From: Nostoc sp. 'Lobaria pulmonaria (5183) cyanobiont'
GTDB lineage: Bacteria > Cyanobacteriota > Cyanobacteriia > Cyanobacteriales > Nostocaceae
Direction: 5' to 3'
Length of the DNA stretch: 64,000 bases
Assembly (NCBI RefSeq): GCF_002949795.1
Contig: NZ_CP026692.1
Coordinates: forward strand, 4,138,545-4,202,544
The first letter of the stretch is position 1; the number at the start of each line of letters is the position of its first letter. Positions 46,694-54,729 of the stretch are shown one piece after another. The position numbers and the translations under genes are program-made. Under the pieces are notes generated by a model, which saw only the letters and a list, made by a program, of their open reading frames with translations, was not told the origin of the DNA and searched no databases.

Positions 46694-46924
46694 ACTTGTG
46701 TTCTGAACGAATAGACTTGTGTTCTGAACGAATAGACTTGTTTTCTGAACGAACAGACTTGTTTTCTGAACGAACAGACTTGTTTTCTGAACGAACAGAC
46801 TTGTTTTCTGAACGAACAGACTTGTTTTCTGAACGAATGGACTTGTTTTCTGAACGAACAGACTTGTTTTCTGAACGAATGGACTTGTGTTGTGAACGAA
46901 TAGACTTGTGTTCTGAACCAAAAC
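46694..46924. repeat. Tandem array of about eleven 21-bp repeats
   Basis: Units of ACTTGTTTTCTGAACGAACAG or close variants run without interruption from 46694 to 46903 (ten units), with a degenerate eleventh to 46924. Substitutions cluster at the array edges (GTGTTC...AATAG) while the central units are identical, as expected for expansion from the middle. Frames are open on both strands (SERTDLF on +, RSENKSV on -) only because the period is a multiple of three; there is no supported gene. Confidence 0.92.
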
Positions 46925-47011
46925 TATCAAAATTCTTCCAGGTGCTTTGATTATCGTGGACGAAACTGTGGCACAGGCGATCGCCTCTGGTAAAACAGAT
47001 ATTTTGAACAG

Positions 47012-47071
47012 GATGAGAATGCGATCGCCATTGGTTATGGTAATGAGTTGCATAGTGATGATGGCATTGGT
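47012..47071 (+). pseudogene. Fragment resembling the start of a hydrogenase maturation protease
   Basis: The plus strand reads DENAIAIGYGNELHSDDGIG, which matches the N-terminal GxGNxxxxDDGxG motif of HoxW/HyaD-type maturation endopeptidases, where the Glu/Asp bind nickel. After 20 residues it runs antisense into the aldehyde dehydrogenase 3' end, so the rest of the gene is missing. No start codon is in frame nearby. Confidence 0.4.
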
Positions 47072-48489
47072 CACTCCCCATTCTCAAACCACCAAGGGTC
47101 ATTAGTAGCGTTAGTTTTGATCAAAATAGCTTTTTTTCGCATGAACCGTTTCAGCGCCGCCGCACCCATGCGCGATCCTCCCAAACCGGAGAATTTGAAA
47201 GGGTTTTTCTCTCCCTCATGCATGATGGCGGTGAGTCCAGCATCATTGATACTAATAGCACCTGCATCTATCTGGTAAGCAACTTCTAAAGCTTCTGTTT
47301 CCGAGGCAAATACAGCAGCACTTAATCCATAGATTGATTCATTGGCTAAAGAGACTGCTTCACCTACTGTAGAAAAAGGCATGACTGGCATAATCGGGCC
47401 AAAAGTCGCTTCGGTCATGACTTTCATGGAATGATTAACTTGGGTAAGCACTGTCGGACGACACCACCAACCCCCTCCAAAATCTTCTATTACACCGCCG
47501 CAATGAATTACTGCTCCTTTTTCAACTGCATCTAGGAGATGATCGCTAATAATGGCTGCCTGTTTTTCGGCGATGATCGGGCCAATTTCTCCACTTTCGA
47601 CTGTGGGGTAGGCTAGCTCAAGGCGATGTGCTTTGGCTACTAGTTGATGGTAAAACTTTTCAAATATGGAGTTTGCAACGTAAATTCGCTCAATTGAGAA
47701 GTATGACTGTCCGGTGTTGGCGACCGAAGCCCACAATATTGCTGAGGTTGCTAATTCTAAGTTGGCTGATTCTAAAACGATCGCAGGATCTTTTCCTCCT
47801 AATTCCAAAAAAGCTGGAATAAACTGTTTTGCAGCCGCCTGTGCAACTTTTCTCCCCGTCGCTACACTGCCTGTAAAGCATACCAAATCTACATTTTCAA
47901 TCAAAACAGATCCGGTTGCGCCTGCTCCTTCCACAAAAGTTAATACCTCGTGCAGTTTGGGAACGGTATTGAGTGCTGTAATCAGTGGTGCTACGAAGCG
48001 GGGAGTGATTTCACTGGGTTTGACAATGACAGCACAACCTGCCAACAATGCCGGAATAGTATCAACAGTAGACAGTGACAGGGGAAAATTCCACGGGCTA
48101 ATTACCCCAACCAGGGGATAAGGAACGGATGTTTGTTGCAAGGCAATAAAGGGAATGGCTGTATTTTTTGCAGATTCTTGCAGCAAGTCCGGTGCTAACC
48201 GACACCAGCGATCGATACTGGAGAGGAAAGAATCTATTTCTAATACCGAGGTTGACAATCTTCCTGTATCATTTACCAAAGCTTCCGTGAGGCGATCGCG
48301 TCCAGATAATATCGCATTCTTCCACTGTTGTAAGGCTTCAATTCTCCCCTCTAAGCCCAACTGCTGCCAGCGAACTTGTGCCCTGCGCGTGCGCTTACAT
48401 TGCTGTACCAGCAGCCTTGGAGGCGGCGGGATAATTACGTAGTCAAATTTGCCAGTTCGGGGATTGCGGACTTCTATTGGTTTTGTCAT
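47071..48489 (-). CDS. Aldehyde dehydrogenase family protein, catalytic Cys replaced by Tyr
   Basis: 472 residues of the class 3-like NAD(P)+-dependent ALDH superfamily. Landmarks: PWNFPLSLSTVDTIPALLAG, KPSEITPRF (NAD site), FTGSVATGRKVA, LELGGKDPAIV with the general-base Glu, and the C-terminal HEGEKNPFKFSGLGGSRMG. The catalytic motif that normally reads NxGQxC is NTGQSY: codon TAC at 47701-47703 (residue 263) replaces the Cys. A single G-to-A change would explain it. The protein is otherwise intact, so it is either a recent inactive allele, a sequence error or a non-catalytic ALDH. Confidence 0.93.
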   Translation of the reverse strand: MTKPIEVRNPRTGKFDYVIIPPPPRLLVQQCKRTRRAQVRWQQLGLEGRIEALQQWKNAILSGRDRLTEALVNDTGRLSTSVLEIDSFLSSIDRWCRLAPDLLQESAKNTAIPFIALQQTSVPYPLVGVISPWNFPLSLSTVDTIPALLAGCAVIVKPSEITPRFVAPLITALNTVPKLHEVLTFVEGAGATGSVLIENVDLVCFTGSVATGRKVAQAAAKQFIPAFLELGGKDPAIVLESANLELATSAILWASVANTGQSYFSIERIYVANSIFEKFYHQLVAKAHRLELAYPTVESGEIGPIIAEKQAAIISDHLLDAVEKGAVIHCGGVIEDFGGGWWCRPTVLTQVNHSMKVMTEATFGPIMPVMPFSTVGEAVSLANESIYGLSAAVFASETEALEVAYQIDAGAISINDAGLTAIMHEGEKNPFKFSGLGGSRMGAAALKRFMRKKAILIKTNATNDPWWFENGE

Positions 48490-48517
48490 TTGTCATTTGT
48501 CATTTGTCATTTGTTAT
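48484..48517. repeat. TTTGTCA heptanucleotide repeat at the aldehyde dehydrogenase start
   Basis: Four to five tandem TTTGTCA units overlap the start codon region of the aldehyde dehydrogenase gene (start at 48489). On the minus strand the leader is therefore built of AATGACA repeats and has no clear ribosome site. Confidence 0.75.
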
Positions 48518-48781
48518 TACTTCCTAATCCCCAAATTCCCATTCCCAAATTCAAATCATCCCCAGGTTGGTTAAGCACTCAATGGTGGTTTGCTGTGTTT
48601 ACAGGAAGTATTTGCGGTCTACTTCTCTTTCCAGCATAGTATTAGCGGGGTAAAAGTGTGATTGGCGATCGCGAGTCAAGGTTGATTGCATAACAGGTAA
48701 CTTGCGATGCGAAAGCGCAGTCCGATTCTAAATTAGTGGACATGGAAAATTGAGAGTCATAACAAATGACCAATGACAAAT

Positions 48782-49579
48782 TTAGAGAATGCGATCGCCA
48801 CCCCAGAGCGATCGCACAAGTCTATCTGTCAATTCCGATCCAAACATCTGTGCCGCAAATTTATTACCTGGATCGCGTTCAGCACTGATACGGCGGAGCG
48901 CGAAATCACGAATAGCTAAAGCTTTGCGTGCATCTTCTGGCACAGGTTCAGCTGCATCTACCCAAGTTAACCAGCGATCGAGTGTTTCGTGTGCAAGTGT
49001 GCGAGTTAGTTCCAAGGTTTCAAAAGTAGATGCGCCTGTATAGCAAAGACTAACAGGCGATTGAAATAGGCGAATATAGGCACTTTTGCTAGTAAATACC
49101 TTAAGCCGCGAATCTGACTGTAACTTTAAGAATGTTTCATTAACTGGTTCATAGTAGCGATCGAGAGATGCCAAATCGGTTAAAAGGTCAGTCCGAGGAA
49201 TGTAATCTATATAAAAGAAAATATTTGGAAGTGTGCCAAACTCGAAGGCCAAATGAGGAACCTGAATATGGGACTTCAACCAAGTGGTGAGGCGCATAGT
49301 GCTAAAGTTTGATTTTCCAGGGTTTCCCAACCACGAATGCACTAGCCAGTCAATTTCTTCCCCAGAAAAAGCGGTCAGCGAACCTTTCATGTTGCCATCA
49401 AGACTGCTATATTGCTGTAAATTTTCTACAGAAGGATCTGGATGTAACTGAAAACGAGTCTCTAATTTTTGGCGGAGTTCCTTTGTAATCTCCCACAACT
49501 GCTCAAATACAGCTTTATTGTCTAAATCAGTTGGTTGCTGAGTCATGGTTTTAGTTTGCAGTTTTTCTATAAACTTCAT
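48782..49579 (-). CDS. Red chlorophyll catabolite reductase-like protein
   Basis: 265 residues (254 from an ATG at 49546). The region FEFGTLPNIFFYIDYIPRTD, LDRYYEPVNETFL and SKSAYIRLFQSPVSLCYTG matches the RCCR family (ferredoxin-dependent bilin reductase fold), which in plants reduces the linear tetrapyrrole red chlorophyll catabolite. Cyanobacterial homologues are known from annotation only. A pheophorbide a oxygenase partner is not in this window. Ferredoxin PetF is the likely electron donor if it is an active bilin-type reductase. The identification rests on pattern similarity. Confidence 0.65.
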   Translation of the reverse strand: MKFIEKLQTKTMTQQPTDLDNKAVFEQLWEITKELRQKLETRFQLHPDPSVENLQQYSSLDGNMKGSLTAFSGEEIDWLVHSWLGNPGKSNFSTMRLTTWLKSHIQVPHLAFEFGTLPNIFFYIDYIPRTDLLTDLASLDRYYEPVNETFLKLQSDSRLKVFTSKSAYIRLFQSPVSLCYTGASTFETLELTRTLAHETLDRWLTWVDAAEPVPEDARKALAIRDFALRRISAERDPGNKFAAQMFGSELTDRLVRSLWGGDRIL

Positions 49580-49607
49580 ATTTAGTTTGACACTTTCCGG
49601 TATCTAA

Positions 49608-49742
49608 TTCGTTACTGATATCGAGCAACGCATTCATCGAATTCAGGACTGTGAGAAACAGACTATCAACGAAAGCGCGCTCAATCTATTGCAGCAATTT
49701 ATATCAATCGATGATTCTTCATTGAGACGCCTTTGCCTTTAG
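49608..49742 (+). other. Protein-like open fragment without start codon
   Basis: Between two stops the frame reads FVTDIEQRIHRIQDCEKQ and LNLLQQFISIDDSSLRRLCL, clearly amphipathic, but there is no ATG and the piece is only 44 codons. It may be the tail of a lost gene. It lies in the 316-base gap between the RCCR-like and Coq4-like genes; the rest is AT-rich. Confidence 0.3.
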
Positions 49743-49895
49743 CACAAACATCCGTAATAATACTGTGATTTTATATAAAATTGTTTTTACTGTACTTAAT
49801 TATAAAAATAAAAATAATTTTGTTGAGAAATATAGACAAATTAGAAGAAAAACAAATACTAATAAGTTAGTTGTTTGATTATAAATATACAGAAT

Positions 49896-50399
49896 ATGGC
49901 TTTTGATTTAGATAAAGCTTTTCAACTAGATATAGCTCAAATGAATTTGAAAAAAGCACATTCATTAGTATTTAAGTTACATGGCGAGCCGAAATTTCCT
50001 TTTATCATTTGGTTATTAGAGAACCCTAATAGCATAGTGGCATTACCTGGAAAAATTAGTCTGCTCCATCATGATTATATTCACATACTTTTAGGTAGAG
50101 GGATTTCTTCTCAAGATGAAGCCTTTGTAATAGGATTTACAATGGGTAATGACTTAAAGACTAATCAACTACATTTATTCATCTATCAAGTCTTTGCTAA
50201 ATTTATATATCCAGTTCCTTATAAATTTTCAAGTTTAGACTTAATAAGTTTTAAATTAGGATTTTTTTATGGCAGGAAAATTAAAATCAAACAAATTAAT
50301 GAAATTAATTTTGAGCTTTACCAAAGTGAAAATGTAGGATTTTTAAGAGATTTTTTTGGTATCAATACTGATGAGTCTAAACTTTTACAAGAGTATTAA
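49896..50399 (+). CDS. Coq4-like protein
   Basis: 167 residues from the ATG at 49896 (a TTG at 49875 would add seven). The metal-binding pattern H-D-x2-H-x11-E of the Coq4 family is present: His59, Asp60, His63 and Glu75 in HHDYIHILLGRGISSQDE, followed by the family-like FVIGFTMGN. Coq4 takes part in ubiquinone biosynthesis (C1 decarboxylation/hydroxylation); cyanobacteria make plastoquinone instead, so the substrate here is open. It is shorter than typical Coq4. The next gene, a sensor kinase 46 bases downstream on the same strand, may share its transcript. Confidence 0.7.
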   Translation: MAFDLDKAFQLDIAQMNLKKAHSLVFKLHGEPKFPFIIWLLENPNSIVALPGKISLLHHDYIHILLGRGISSQDEAFVIGFTMGNDLKTNQLHLFIYQVFAKFIYPVPYKFSSLDLISFKLGFFYGRKIKIKQINEINFELYQSENVGFLRDFFGINTDESKLLQEY

Positions 50400-50445
50400 T
50401 AGCGACAACACAGAATTAAAATATATCTAAAATAATAGTATTAAA

Positions 50446-52050
50446 ATGCACCTACCTTATAAACTGAGATTTGCTTCCTCTCAACTAATAACTATAACAG
50501 TACTCCTTACTCTGCTCTTATTCATTCCTCAAGTTTGGCTCAACTTGCAAGCATATTATGACTTCAATAGTATTACTAAAAATGAATTTGAACTCCAAAT
50601 ATTAAGCGACAAAATTACTTATTATGATGAAGTACTAACTATGTCAGCCCGCATGAATGCTGCTACAGGAAACACTATTTGGGAACAACGATATCGCCAA
50701 TTCGAACCTAAGCTTGACATTGCTATTAAAGAATCTATTAAACTAGCTCCTAAAGCATATAAAAATGAGGATGCCAAGAAAATTGATGCTGCTAATCAAC
50801 GCCTAGTAGCAATGGAATATCAATCTTTTGATTTAGTTAATAAAAATCAAGAAGAGACAGCACAACAATTACTTTTTAACCGCCAATATGAAACTCAGAA
50901 GCAAATTTATGCTGATGGGGTGATGAAAAGAAAGTATAATATTTCACTTGAATTGCAGCAAAAAGTTGATCAATATTATCAAAAAATATTATGGGCAATT
51001 TCGGAGTCTATTATAAGTTTAGGAATGCTGATTCCGGCATGGCTTTTAGTATTGCATTTATTACAGCAATACTTAAAAGCTAAAAAAATTGCTCAAGCCG
51101 CTTTAGAAGAAACGAACTGTCGATTGGAAATGCAAGTTACGGAGAGAACGGCAAAATTAAAACATAAAAATATTCAGCTACAAAATACACTGCAAGAATT
51201 GCAATACACTCAAGTACAACTTATTCAAACTGAAAAAATGTCTTCATTAGGTCAACTAGTTGCTGGTGTTGCTCATGAAATCAATAATCCAGTTAATTTT
51301 ATTTATGGTAATCTGATGTATATTAGAGAATATAGTCAGCAATTACTAACTTTAATTAAACTATATCAGCAACAATGTTATAGTGAAAACCCAGAAATAA
51401 CTCTTCTAATTAATGAGATAGATTTAGAGTTTATTGTTGATGATATGCCGAAAATTTTATCATCAATGGCAATTGGTACCGAACGTATTCGCGAAATTGT
51501 GCTAACTTTGCGTAACTTCTCACGTCTTGATGAAGCAGAAATGAAATTTGTTGATATTCATGAAGGAATTAATAGTACTCTATTAATTTTACAGTATCGT
51601 TTCAAAGAAAATCATAAACAGCAGGAAATTGCAATTATCAAAGATTATGGTAATTTGCCTCTTGTTGAATGTTATGCAGGAGGATTAAATCAGGTATTTA
51701 TGAATATCCTTAGTAACGCGATTGATGCTTTACATCAACGAGAAGTAGAGCGTTTAAAAGGAAATATTGAAAGACAGCTTAATTCTATTATTATCCATAC
51801 TCAATTTAAAAATGAAGAGTACGTAATTATTAGTATAAAAGATAACGGTTTAGGAATAACTGAAGAAGATCAAACTAGATTATTTGACCCTTTCTTTACT
51901 ACTAAACCTATAGGTAAAGGTACTGGCTTAGGATTATCTATTAGTTACGAGATTATAGTGGAAAAACATCAAGGAAAAATTAAGTGTATTTCTGCACCTG
52001 GTAAGGGTACAGAGTTTGTGATTGAGATTCCTATCAAGCAGACACGTTAA
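50446..52050 (+). CDS. Membrane-bound sensor histidine kinase
   Basis: 534 residues. Transmembrane helix 1 (about 14-32), a helical extracytoplasmic sensor region (about 40-185) of unknown ligand, transmembrane helix 2 (about 188-208), a coiled coil (about 215-262), and a kinase core: His277 in VAGVAHEINNPVNF, N-box NILSNAIDAL, G1 DNGLGI and G2 GKGTGLGLSISYE. The HEINNP type is common in cyanobacteria, often without an adjacent response regulator, as here. It may sense something linked to the Coq4-like gene before it. Low-GC codon use is shared with that neighbour. Confidence 0.93.
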   Translation: MHLPYKLRFASSQLITITVLLTLLLFIPQVWLNLQAYYDFNSITKNEFELQILSDKITYYDEVLTMSARMNAATGNTIWEQRYRQFEPKLDIAIKESIKLAPKAYKNEDAKKIDAANQRLVAMEYQSFDLVNKNQEETAQQLLFNRQYETQKQIYADGVMKRKYNISLELQQKVDQYYQKILWAISESIISLGMLIPAWLLVLHLLQQYLKAKKIAQAALEETNCRLEMQVTERTAKLKHKNIQLQNTLQELQYTQVQLIQTEKMSSLGQLVAGVAHEINNPVNFIYGNLMYIREYSQQLLTLIKLYQQQCYSENPEITLLINEIDLEFIVDDMPKILSSMAIGTERIREIVLTLRNFSRLDEAEMKFVDIHEGINSTLLILQYRFKENHKQQEIAIIKDYGNLPLVECYAGGLNQVFMNILSNAIDALHQREVERLKGNIERQLNSIIIHTQFKNEEYVIISIKDNGLGITEEDQTRLFDPFFTTKPIGKGTGLGLSISYEIIVEKHQGKIKCISAPGKGTEFVIEIPIKQTR

Positions 52051-52085
52051 ATAGTTCCCCATTTACAGAGAGCCATGTTGCTATT

Positions 52086-54380
52086 TCAATTATTACTAAT
52101 AGAAAATCCTCGACGCGTAGGTTTAATATTAGCTAACTCCACCTGAAAACTTACTTTGTCGCTCATTTCCCCACTTCTCGCTTCCAAAGTCCACTTACCA
52201 GGACGTAAACTCCAAAATAAAGAATTAGCTGAGTTTGTATCTAACTTTTCGCCATTTAACCACCACTCCACTGGTGCAGATTTATTTCCCGCTAGCTTAA
52301 ATTCGAGTTTTTGCTTTGCTTCTTCACCAGGATAAAGTAAAAATAAATCGCCATGATGCGGAGATAAAATTCTCAAATTGGTAGAAGTAAAATTTGACTG
52401 TTGTTGTTTTGCCAACCATTCATCATACTCTGGTGGCAAATTGAATTGATTCTCACGTTCGTAATTACTTTTATCTTCTGGATAGAAATATTCTTGCACG
52501 ACTGAGGTACAATCTGGTGTGGGTCGTAACCCCGAAACTGCACAAACAGGTAATTGCACTAAACCTTCTGGAGATGGAAAACCTGCTGGTTCTTGATGTT
52601 CATGCAGATGTAACATAATTCGATTCCATAACGGTGCTGCACCTGTCACACCTGAAACCTGTCGCATCGGTTCACCGTTGAAATTGCCTACCCAAGTAGC
52701 GACGGTGTAATCTGTAGTGAAGCCAACAGTCCAAGTATCCCGAAAATTGGAAGAAGTGCCAGTTTTAACAGCTGAAGGAAAGGGTAAATTTAACACCGAG
52801 TCTACACCAAATGCTGTTGCACGAGCATAGCTGTCACTGAGTATGTTGGTGATTAATTGCCATATTGTCGTCGAATTTTGGATTGTATATTTGGGATTTT
52901 GGATTGGGGAATTGGAAAATGTGCTTACTAAAGGGGTAGCATTTCCTTGTCGTGCTATGGTTAAGTATGCACGGGCTAATTCCCAGAGGCTGACTTCGCC
53001 ACTACCTAGAGTCAAACCCAAACCATAATGTTCTGGAGTTTGATTGAGGTGTTCAAATCCCAGTTGATGCAGTCGTTCTAAGAAAGTTTCCACACCTACT
53101 TTTTCTAATACGCGCACTGCGGGTACATTTAAAGAATTTGCTAAAGCGATTCGCACCCGCACAGGGCCAAGAAACCTTTCGGTGTAATCTGTAGGGCTGT
53201 AAAGTTTCGCGCCGGGAATTGCATAATGGGCGGGTACATCTGCCAAAATGGTATTTGGACGAATTAAACCTTTTTCTAAAGCTAGTTCATAGACAAAAGG
53301 TTTAAGGGTAGAACCTGGTTGACGTAGTGCTTGCACTCCATCATTGCGTCCCAGTTTGGCTTCATTAAAGTAATCAGGTGAACCGACATAAGCTAAAACT
53401 TCACCAGTGTAATTATCAATCACCAACGCGGCTGCATCATGGACATTGTTCGCGGCTAGGGAAGAAATTACCTGCTGTACCTGTGCTTCGACAAACTGTT
53501 GCAAAGGGCGATTTATAGTCGTGCGGATGGGGGAATTTTGTTCTGCTTGCGTCTTATCAAACTGATTGGCTAACCAAAATAAAAAGTGTGGTGCAGCGAT
53601 AATTCCCCCTTGGCGAGATTGAAACACAACTTTTTCAGTATGTGTTCGGGCTGCGATCGCACTATTAATATACTTTTCCTGTACCATCCGATTAAGGACG
53701 TATTTTTGTCGCTGCTTCAGCCGTTCCCAATGCTCATAAGGATTAAAGTATGTGGGATTATTGGGAATAGCAGCCAATAAACTAGCTTGAGCAAGATTCA
53801 ACTCACTAGCTGGAATGGAAAAATAAGTCCGCGCGGCGGCTTCCACACCATATATATTCCCTCCCATTGGTAGGCGATTGATATATGCAGAGAGAATTTC
53901 ATCTTTGTTCATCCCTGCTGCTAACCGCCAAGATAGCCAAATTTCACTCAGTTTACCAGAGAAGCTGCGAGGCACTGGATCTAACATCCGCGCCAACTGC
54001 ATAGTAATTGTGGAAGCGCCGGAAACAATTCGTTTCGTATGGATGGCTTCTTTGCTAGCGCGGATAACAGCTTTCACATCCAACGCCCCGTGATGGTAAA
54101 AGCTGCCATCTTCGGCGGCTAAAATCGCATGGGTAAAATGGGGCGAAACCTGATTGAGTGGTACTACTGATGTATGCTCTTGATCGCGGGTGAGTAGTGT
54201 TCCTAATGGTAAACCATTGCGATCGCTAAATTGCATTGCCAACTGATTTTGGGCAATATTTGCGGCACGAATGGGCGCAAAATAAGGTAGTAAGCGTATC
54301 ACCAGACAGATTAGCAGCACAGCTAGGATAACCTTACTAGTGTGCTTAAGTTTGAGTAGCGATCGTAAAATTAGTTTCAT
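52086..54380 (-). CDS. pbpC: Penicillin-binding protein 1C
   Basis: Bifunctional peptidoglycan glycosyltransferase/transpeptidase, 764 residues. Membrane anchor about 13-33, GT51 domain (about 50-230; AAEDGSFYHHGALDVKA with the catalytic Glu, and ASTITMQLAR), transpeptidase domain (about 300-590; nucleophile Ser357 in QPGSTLKPF, SLN and KTGTS), and the C-terminal BiPBP_C domain (about 650-750) specific to PBP1C. It is divergent from an alpha-2-macroglobulin-like lipoprotein gene, the usual genomic partner of pbpC; in E. coli the pair is thought to link periplasmic defence with wall repair. Confidence 0.95.
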   Translation of the reverse strand: MKLILRSLLKLKHTSKVILAVLLICLVIRLLPYFAPIRAANIAQNQLAMQFSDRNGLPLGTLLTRDQEHTSVVPLNQVSPHFTHAILAAEDGSFYHHGALDVKAVIRASKEAIHTKRIVSGASTITMQLARMLDPVPRSFSGKLSEIWLSWRLAAGMNKDEILSAYINRLPMGGNIYGVEAAARTYFSIPASELNLAQASLLAAIPNNPTYFNPYEHWERLKQRQKYVLNRMVQEKYINSAIAARTHTEKVVFQSRQGGIIAAPHFLFWLANQFDKTQAEQNSPIRTTINRPLQQFVEAQVQQVISSLAANNVHDAAALVIDNYTGEVLAYVGSPDYFNEAKLGRNDGVQALRQPGSTLKPFVYELALEKGLIRPNTILADVPAHYAIPGAKLYSPTDYTERFLGPVRVRIALANSLNVPAVRVLEKVGVETFLERLHQLGFEHLNQTPEHYGLGLTLGSGEVSLWELARAYLTIARQGNATPLVSTFSNSPIQNPKYTIQNSTTIWQLITNILSDSYARATAFGVDSVLNLPFPSAVKTGTSSNFRDTWTVGFTTDYTVATWVGNFNGEPMRQVSGVTGAAPLWNRIMLHLHEHQEPAGFPSPEGLVQLPVCAVSGLRPTPDCTSVVQEYFYPEDKSNYERENQFNLPPEYDEWLAKQQQSNFTSTNLRILSPHHGDLFLLYPGEEAKQKLEFKLAGNKSAPVEWWLNGEKLDTNSANSLFWSLRPGKWTLEARSGEMSDKVSFQVELANIKPTRRGFSISNN

Positions 54381-54729
54381 CAGGGAATTCCCTGTCCAAG
54401 AAAACCTACCTTAATCTTGACGCAGCGATTACATCTACATCAGTAAATATTTCAAATCCTTAATAATTAATTTTTACTAACTTAGCAGATGTAAATTAAT
54501 GTTTGCGAAACTTAAATACTTATTTATAGTTAAGAATTGTAGTCATTTTTGGAACAATAACACTAGATTAGTTATCTATGTAAATAAACAGACGTTACAT
54601 CCAAAACTTGTGTAAAAACAACTAGTTATCTTGCGTACTTTATTAGTATTGGCATTTCCGGCTCCATGAGGTAATGCAAGTTTTTATTTGCTATAGTGGG
54701 TGAATTTTTTATTTTTAATTACTAGAAAG
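54381..54729. other. Divergent intergenic region between pbpC and A2M-like gene
   Basis: AT-rich stretch of about 350 bases that should hold both promoters. TAATAATTAATT runs and AACTTAGCAGATGTAA-like segments were noticed; no convincing operator, hairpin or repeat is seen. Confidence 0.35.

Noticed and set aside
46647..47102. Three overlapping open frames over the second 21-bp array
   Set aside because: Same reason: the repeat is open in several frames on both strands, and none continues into a recognisable protein.
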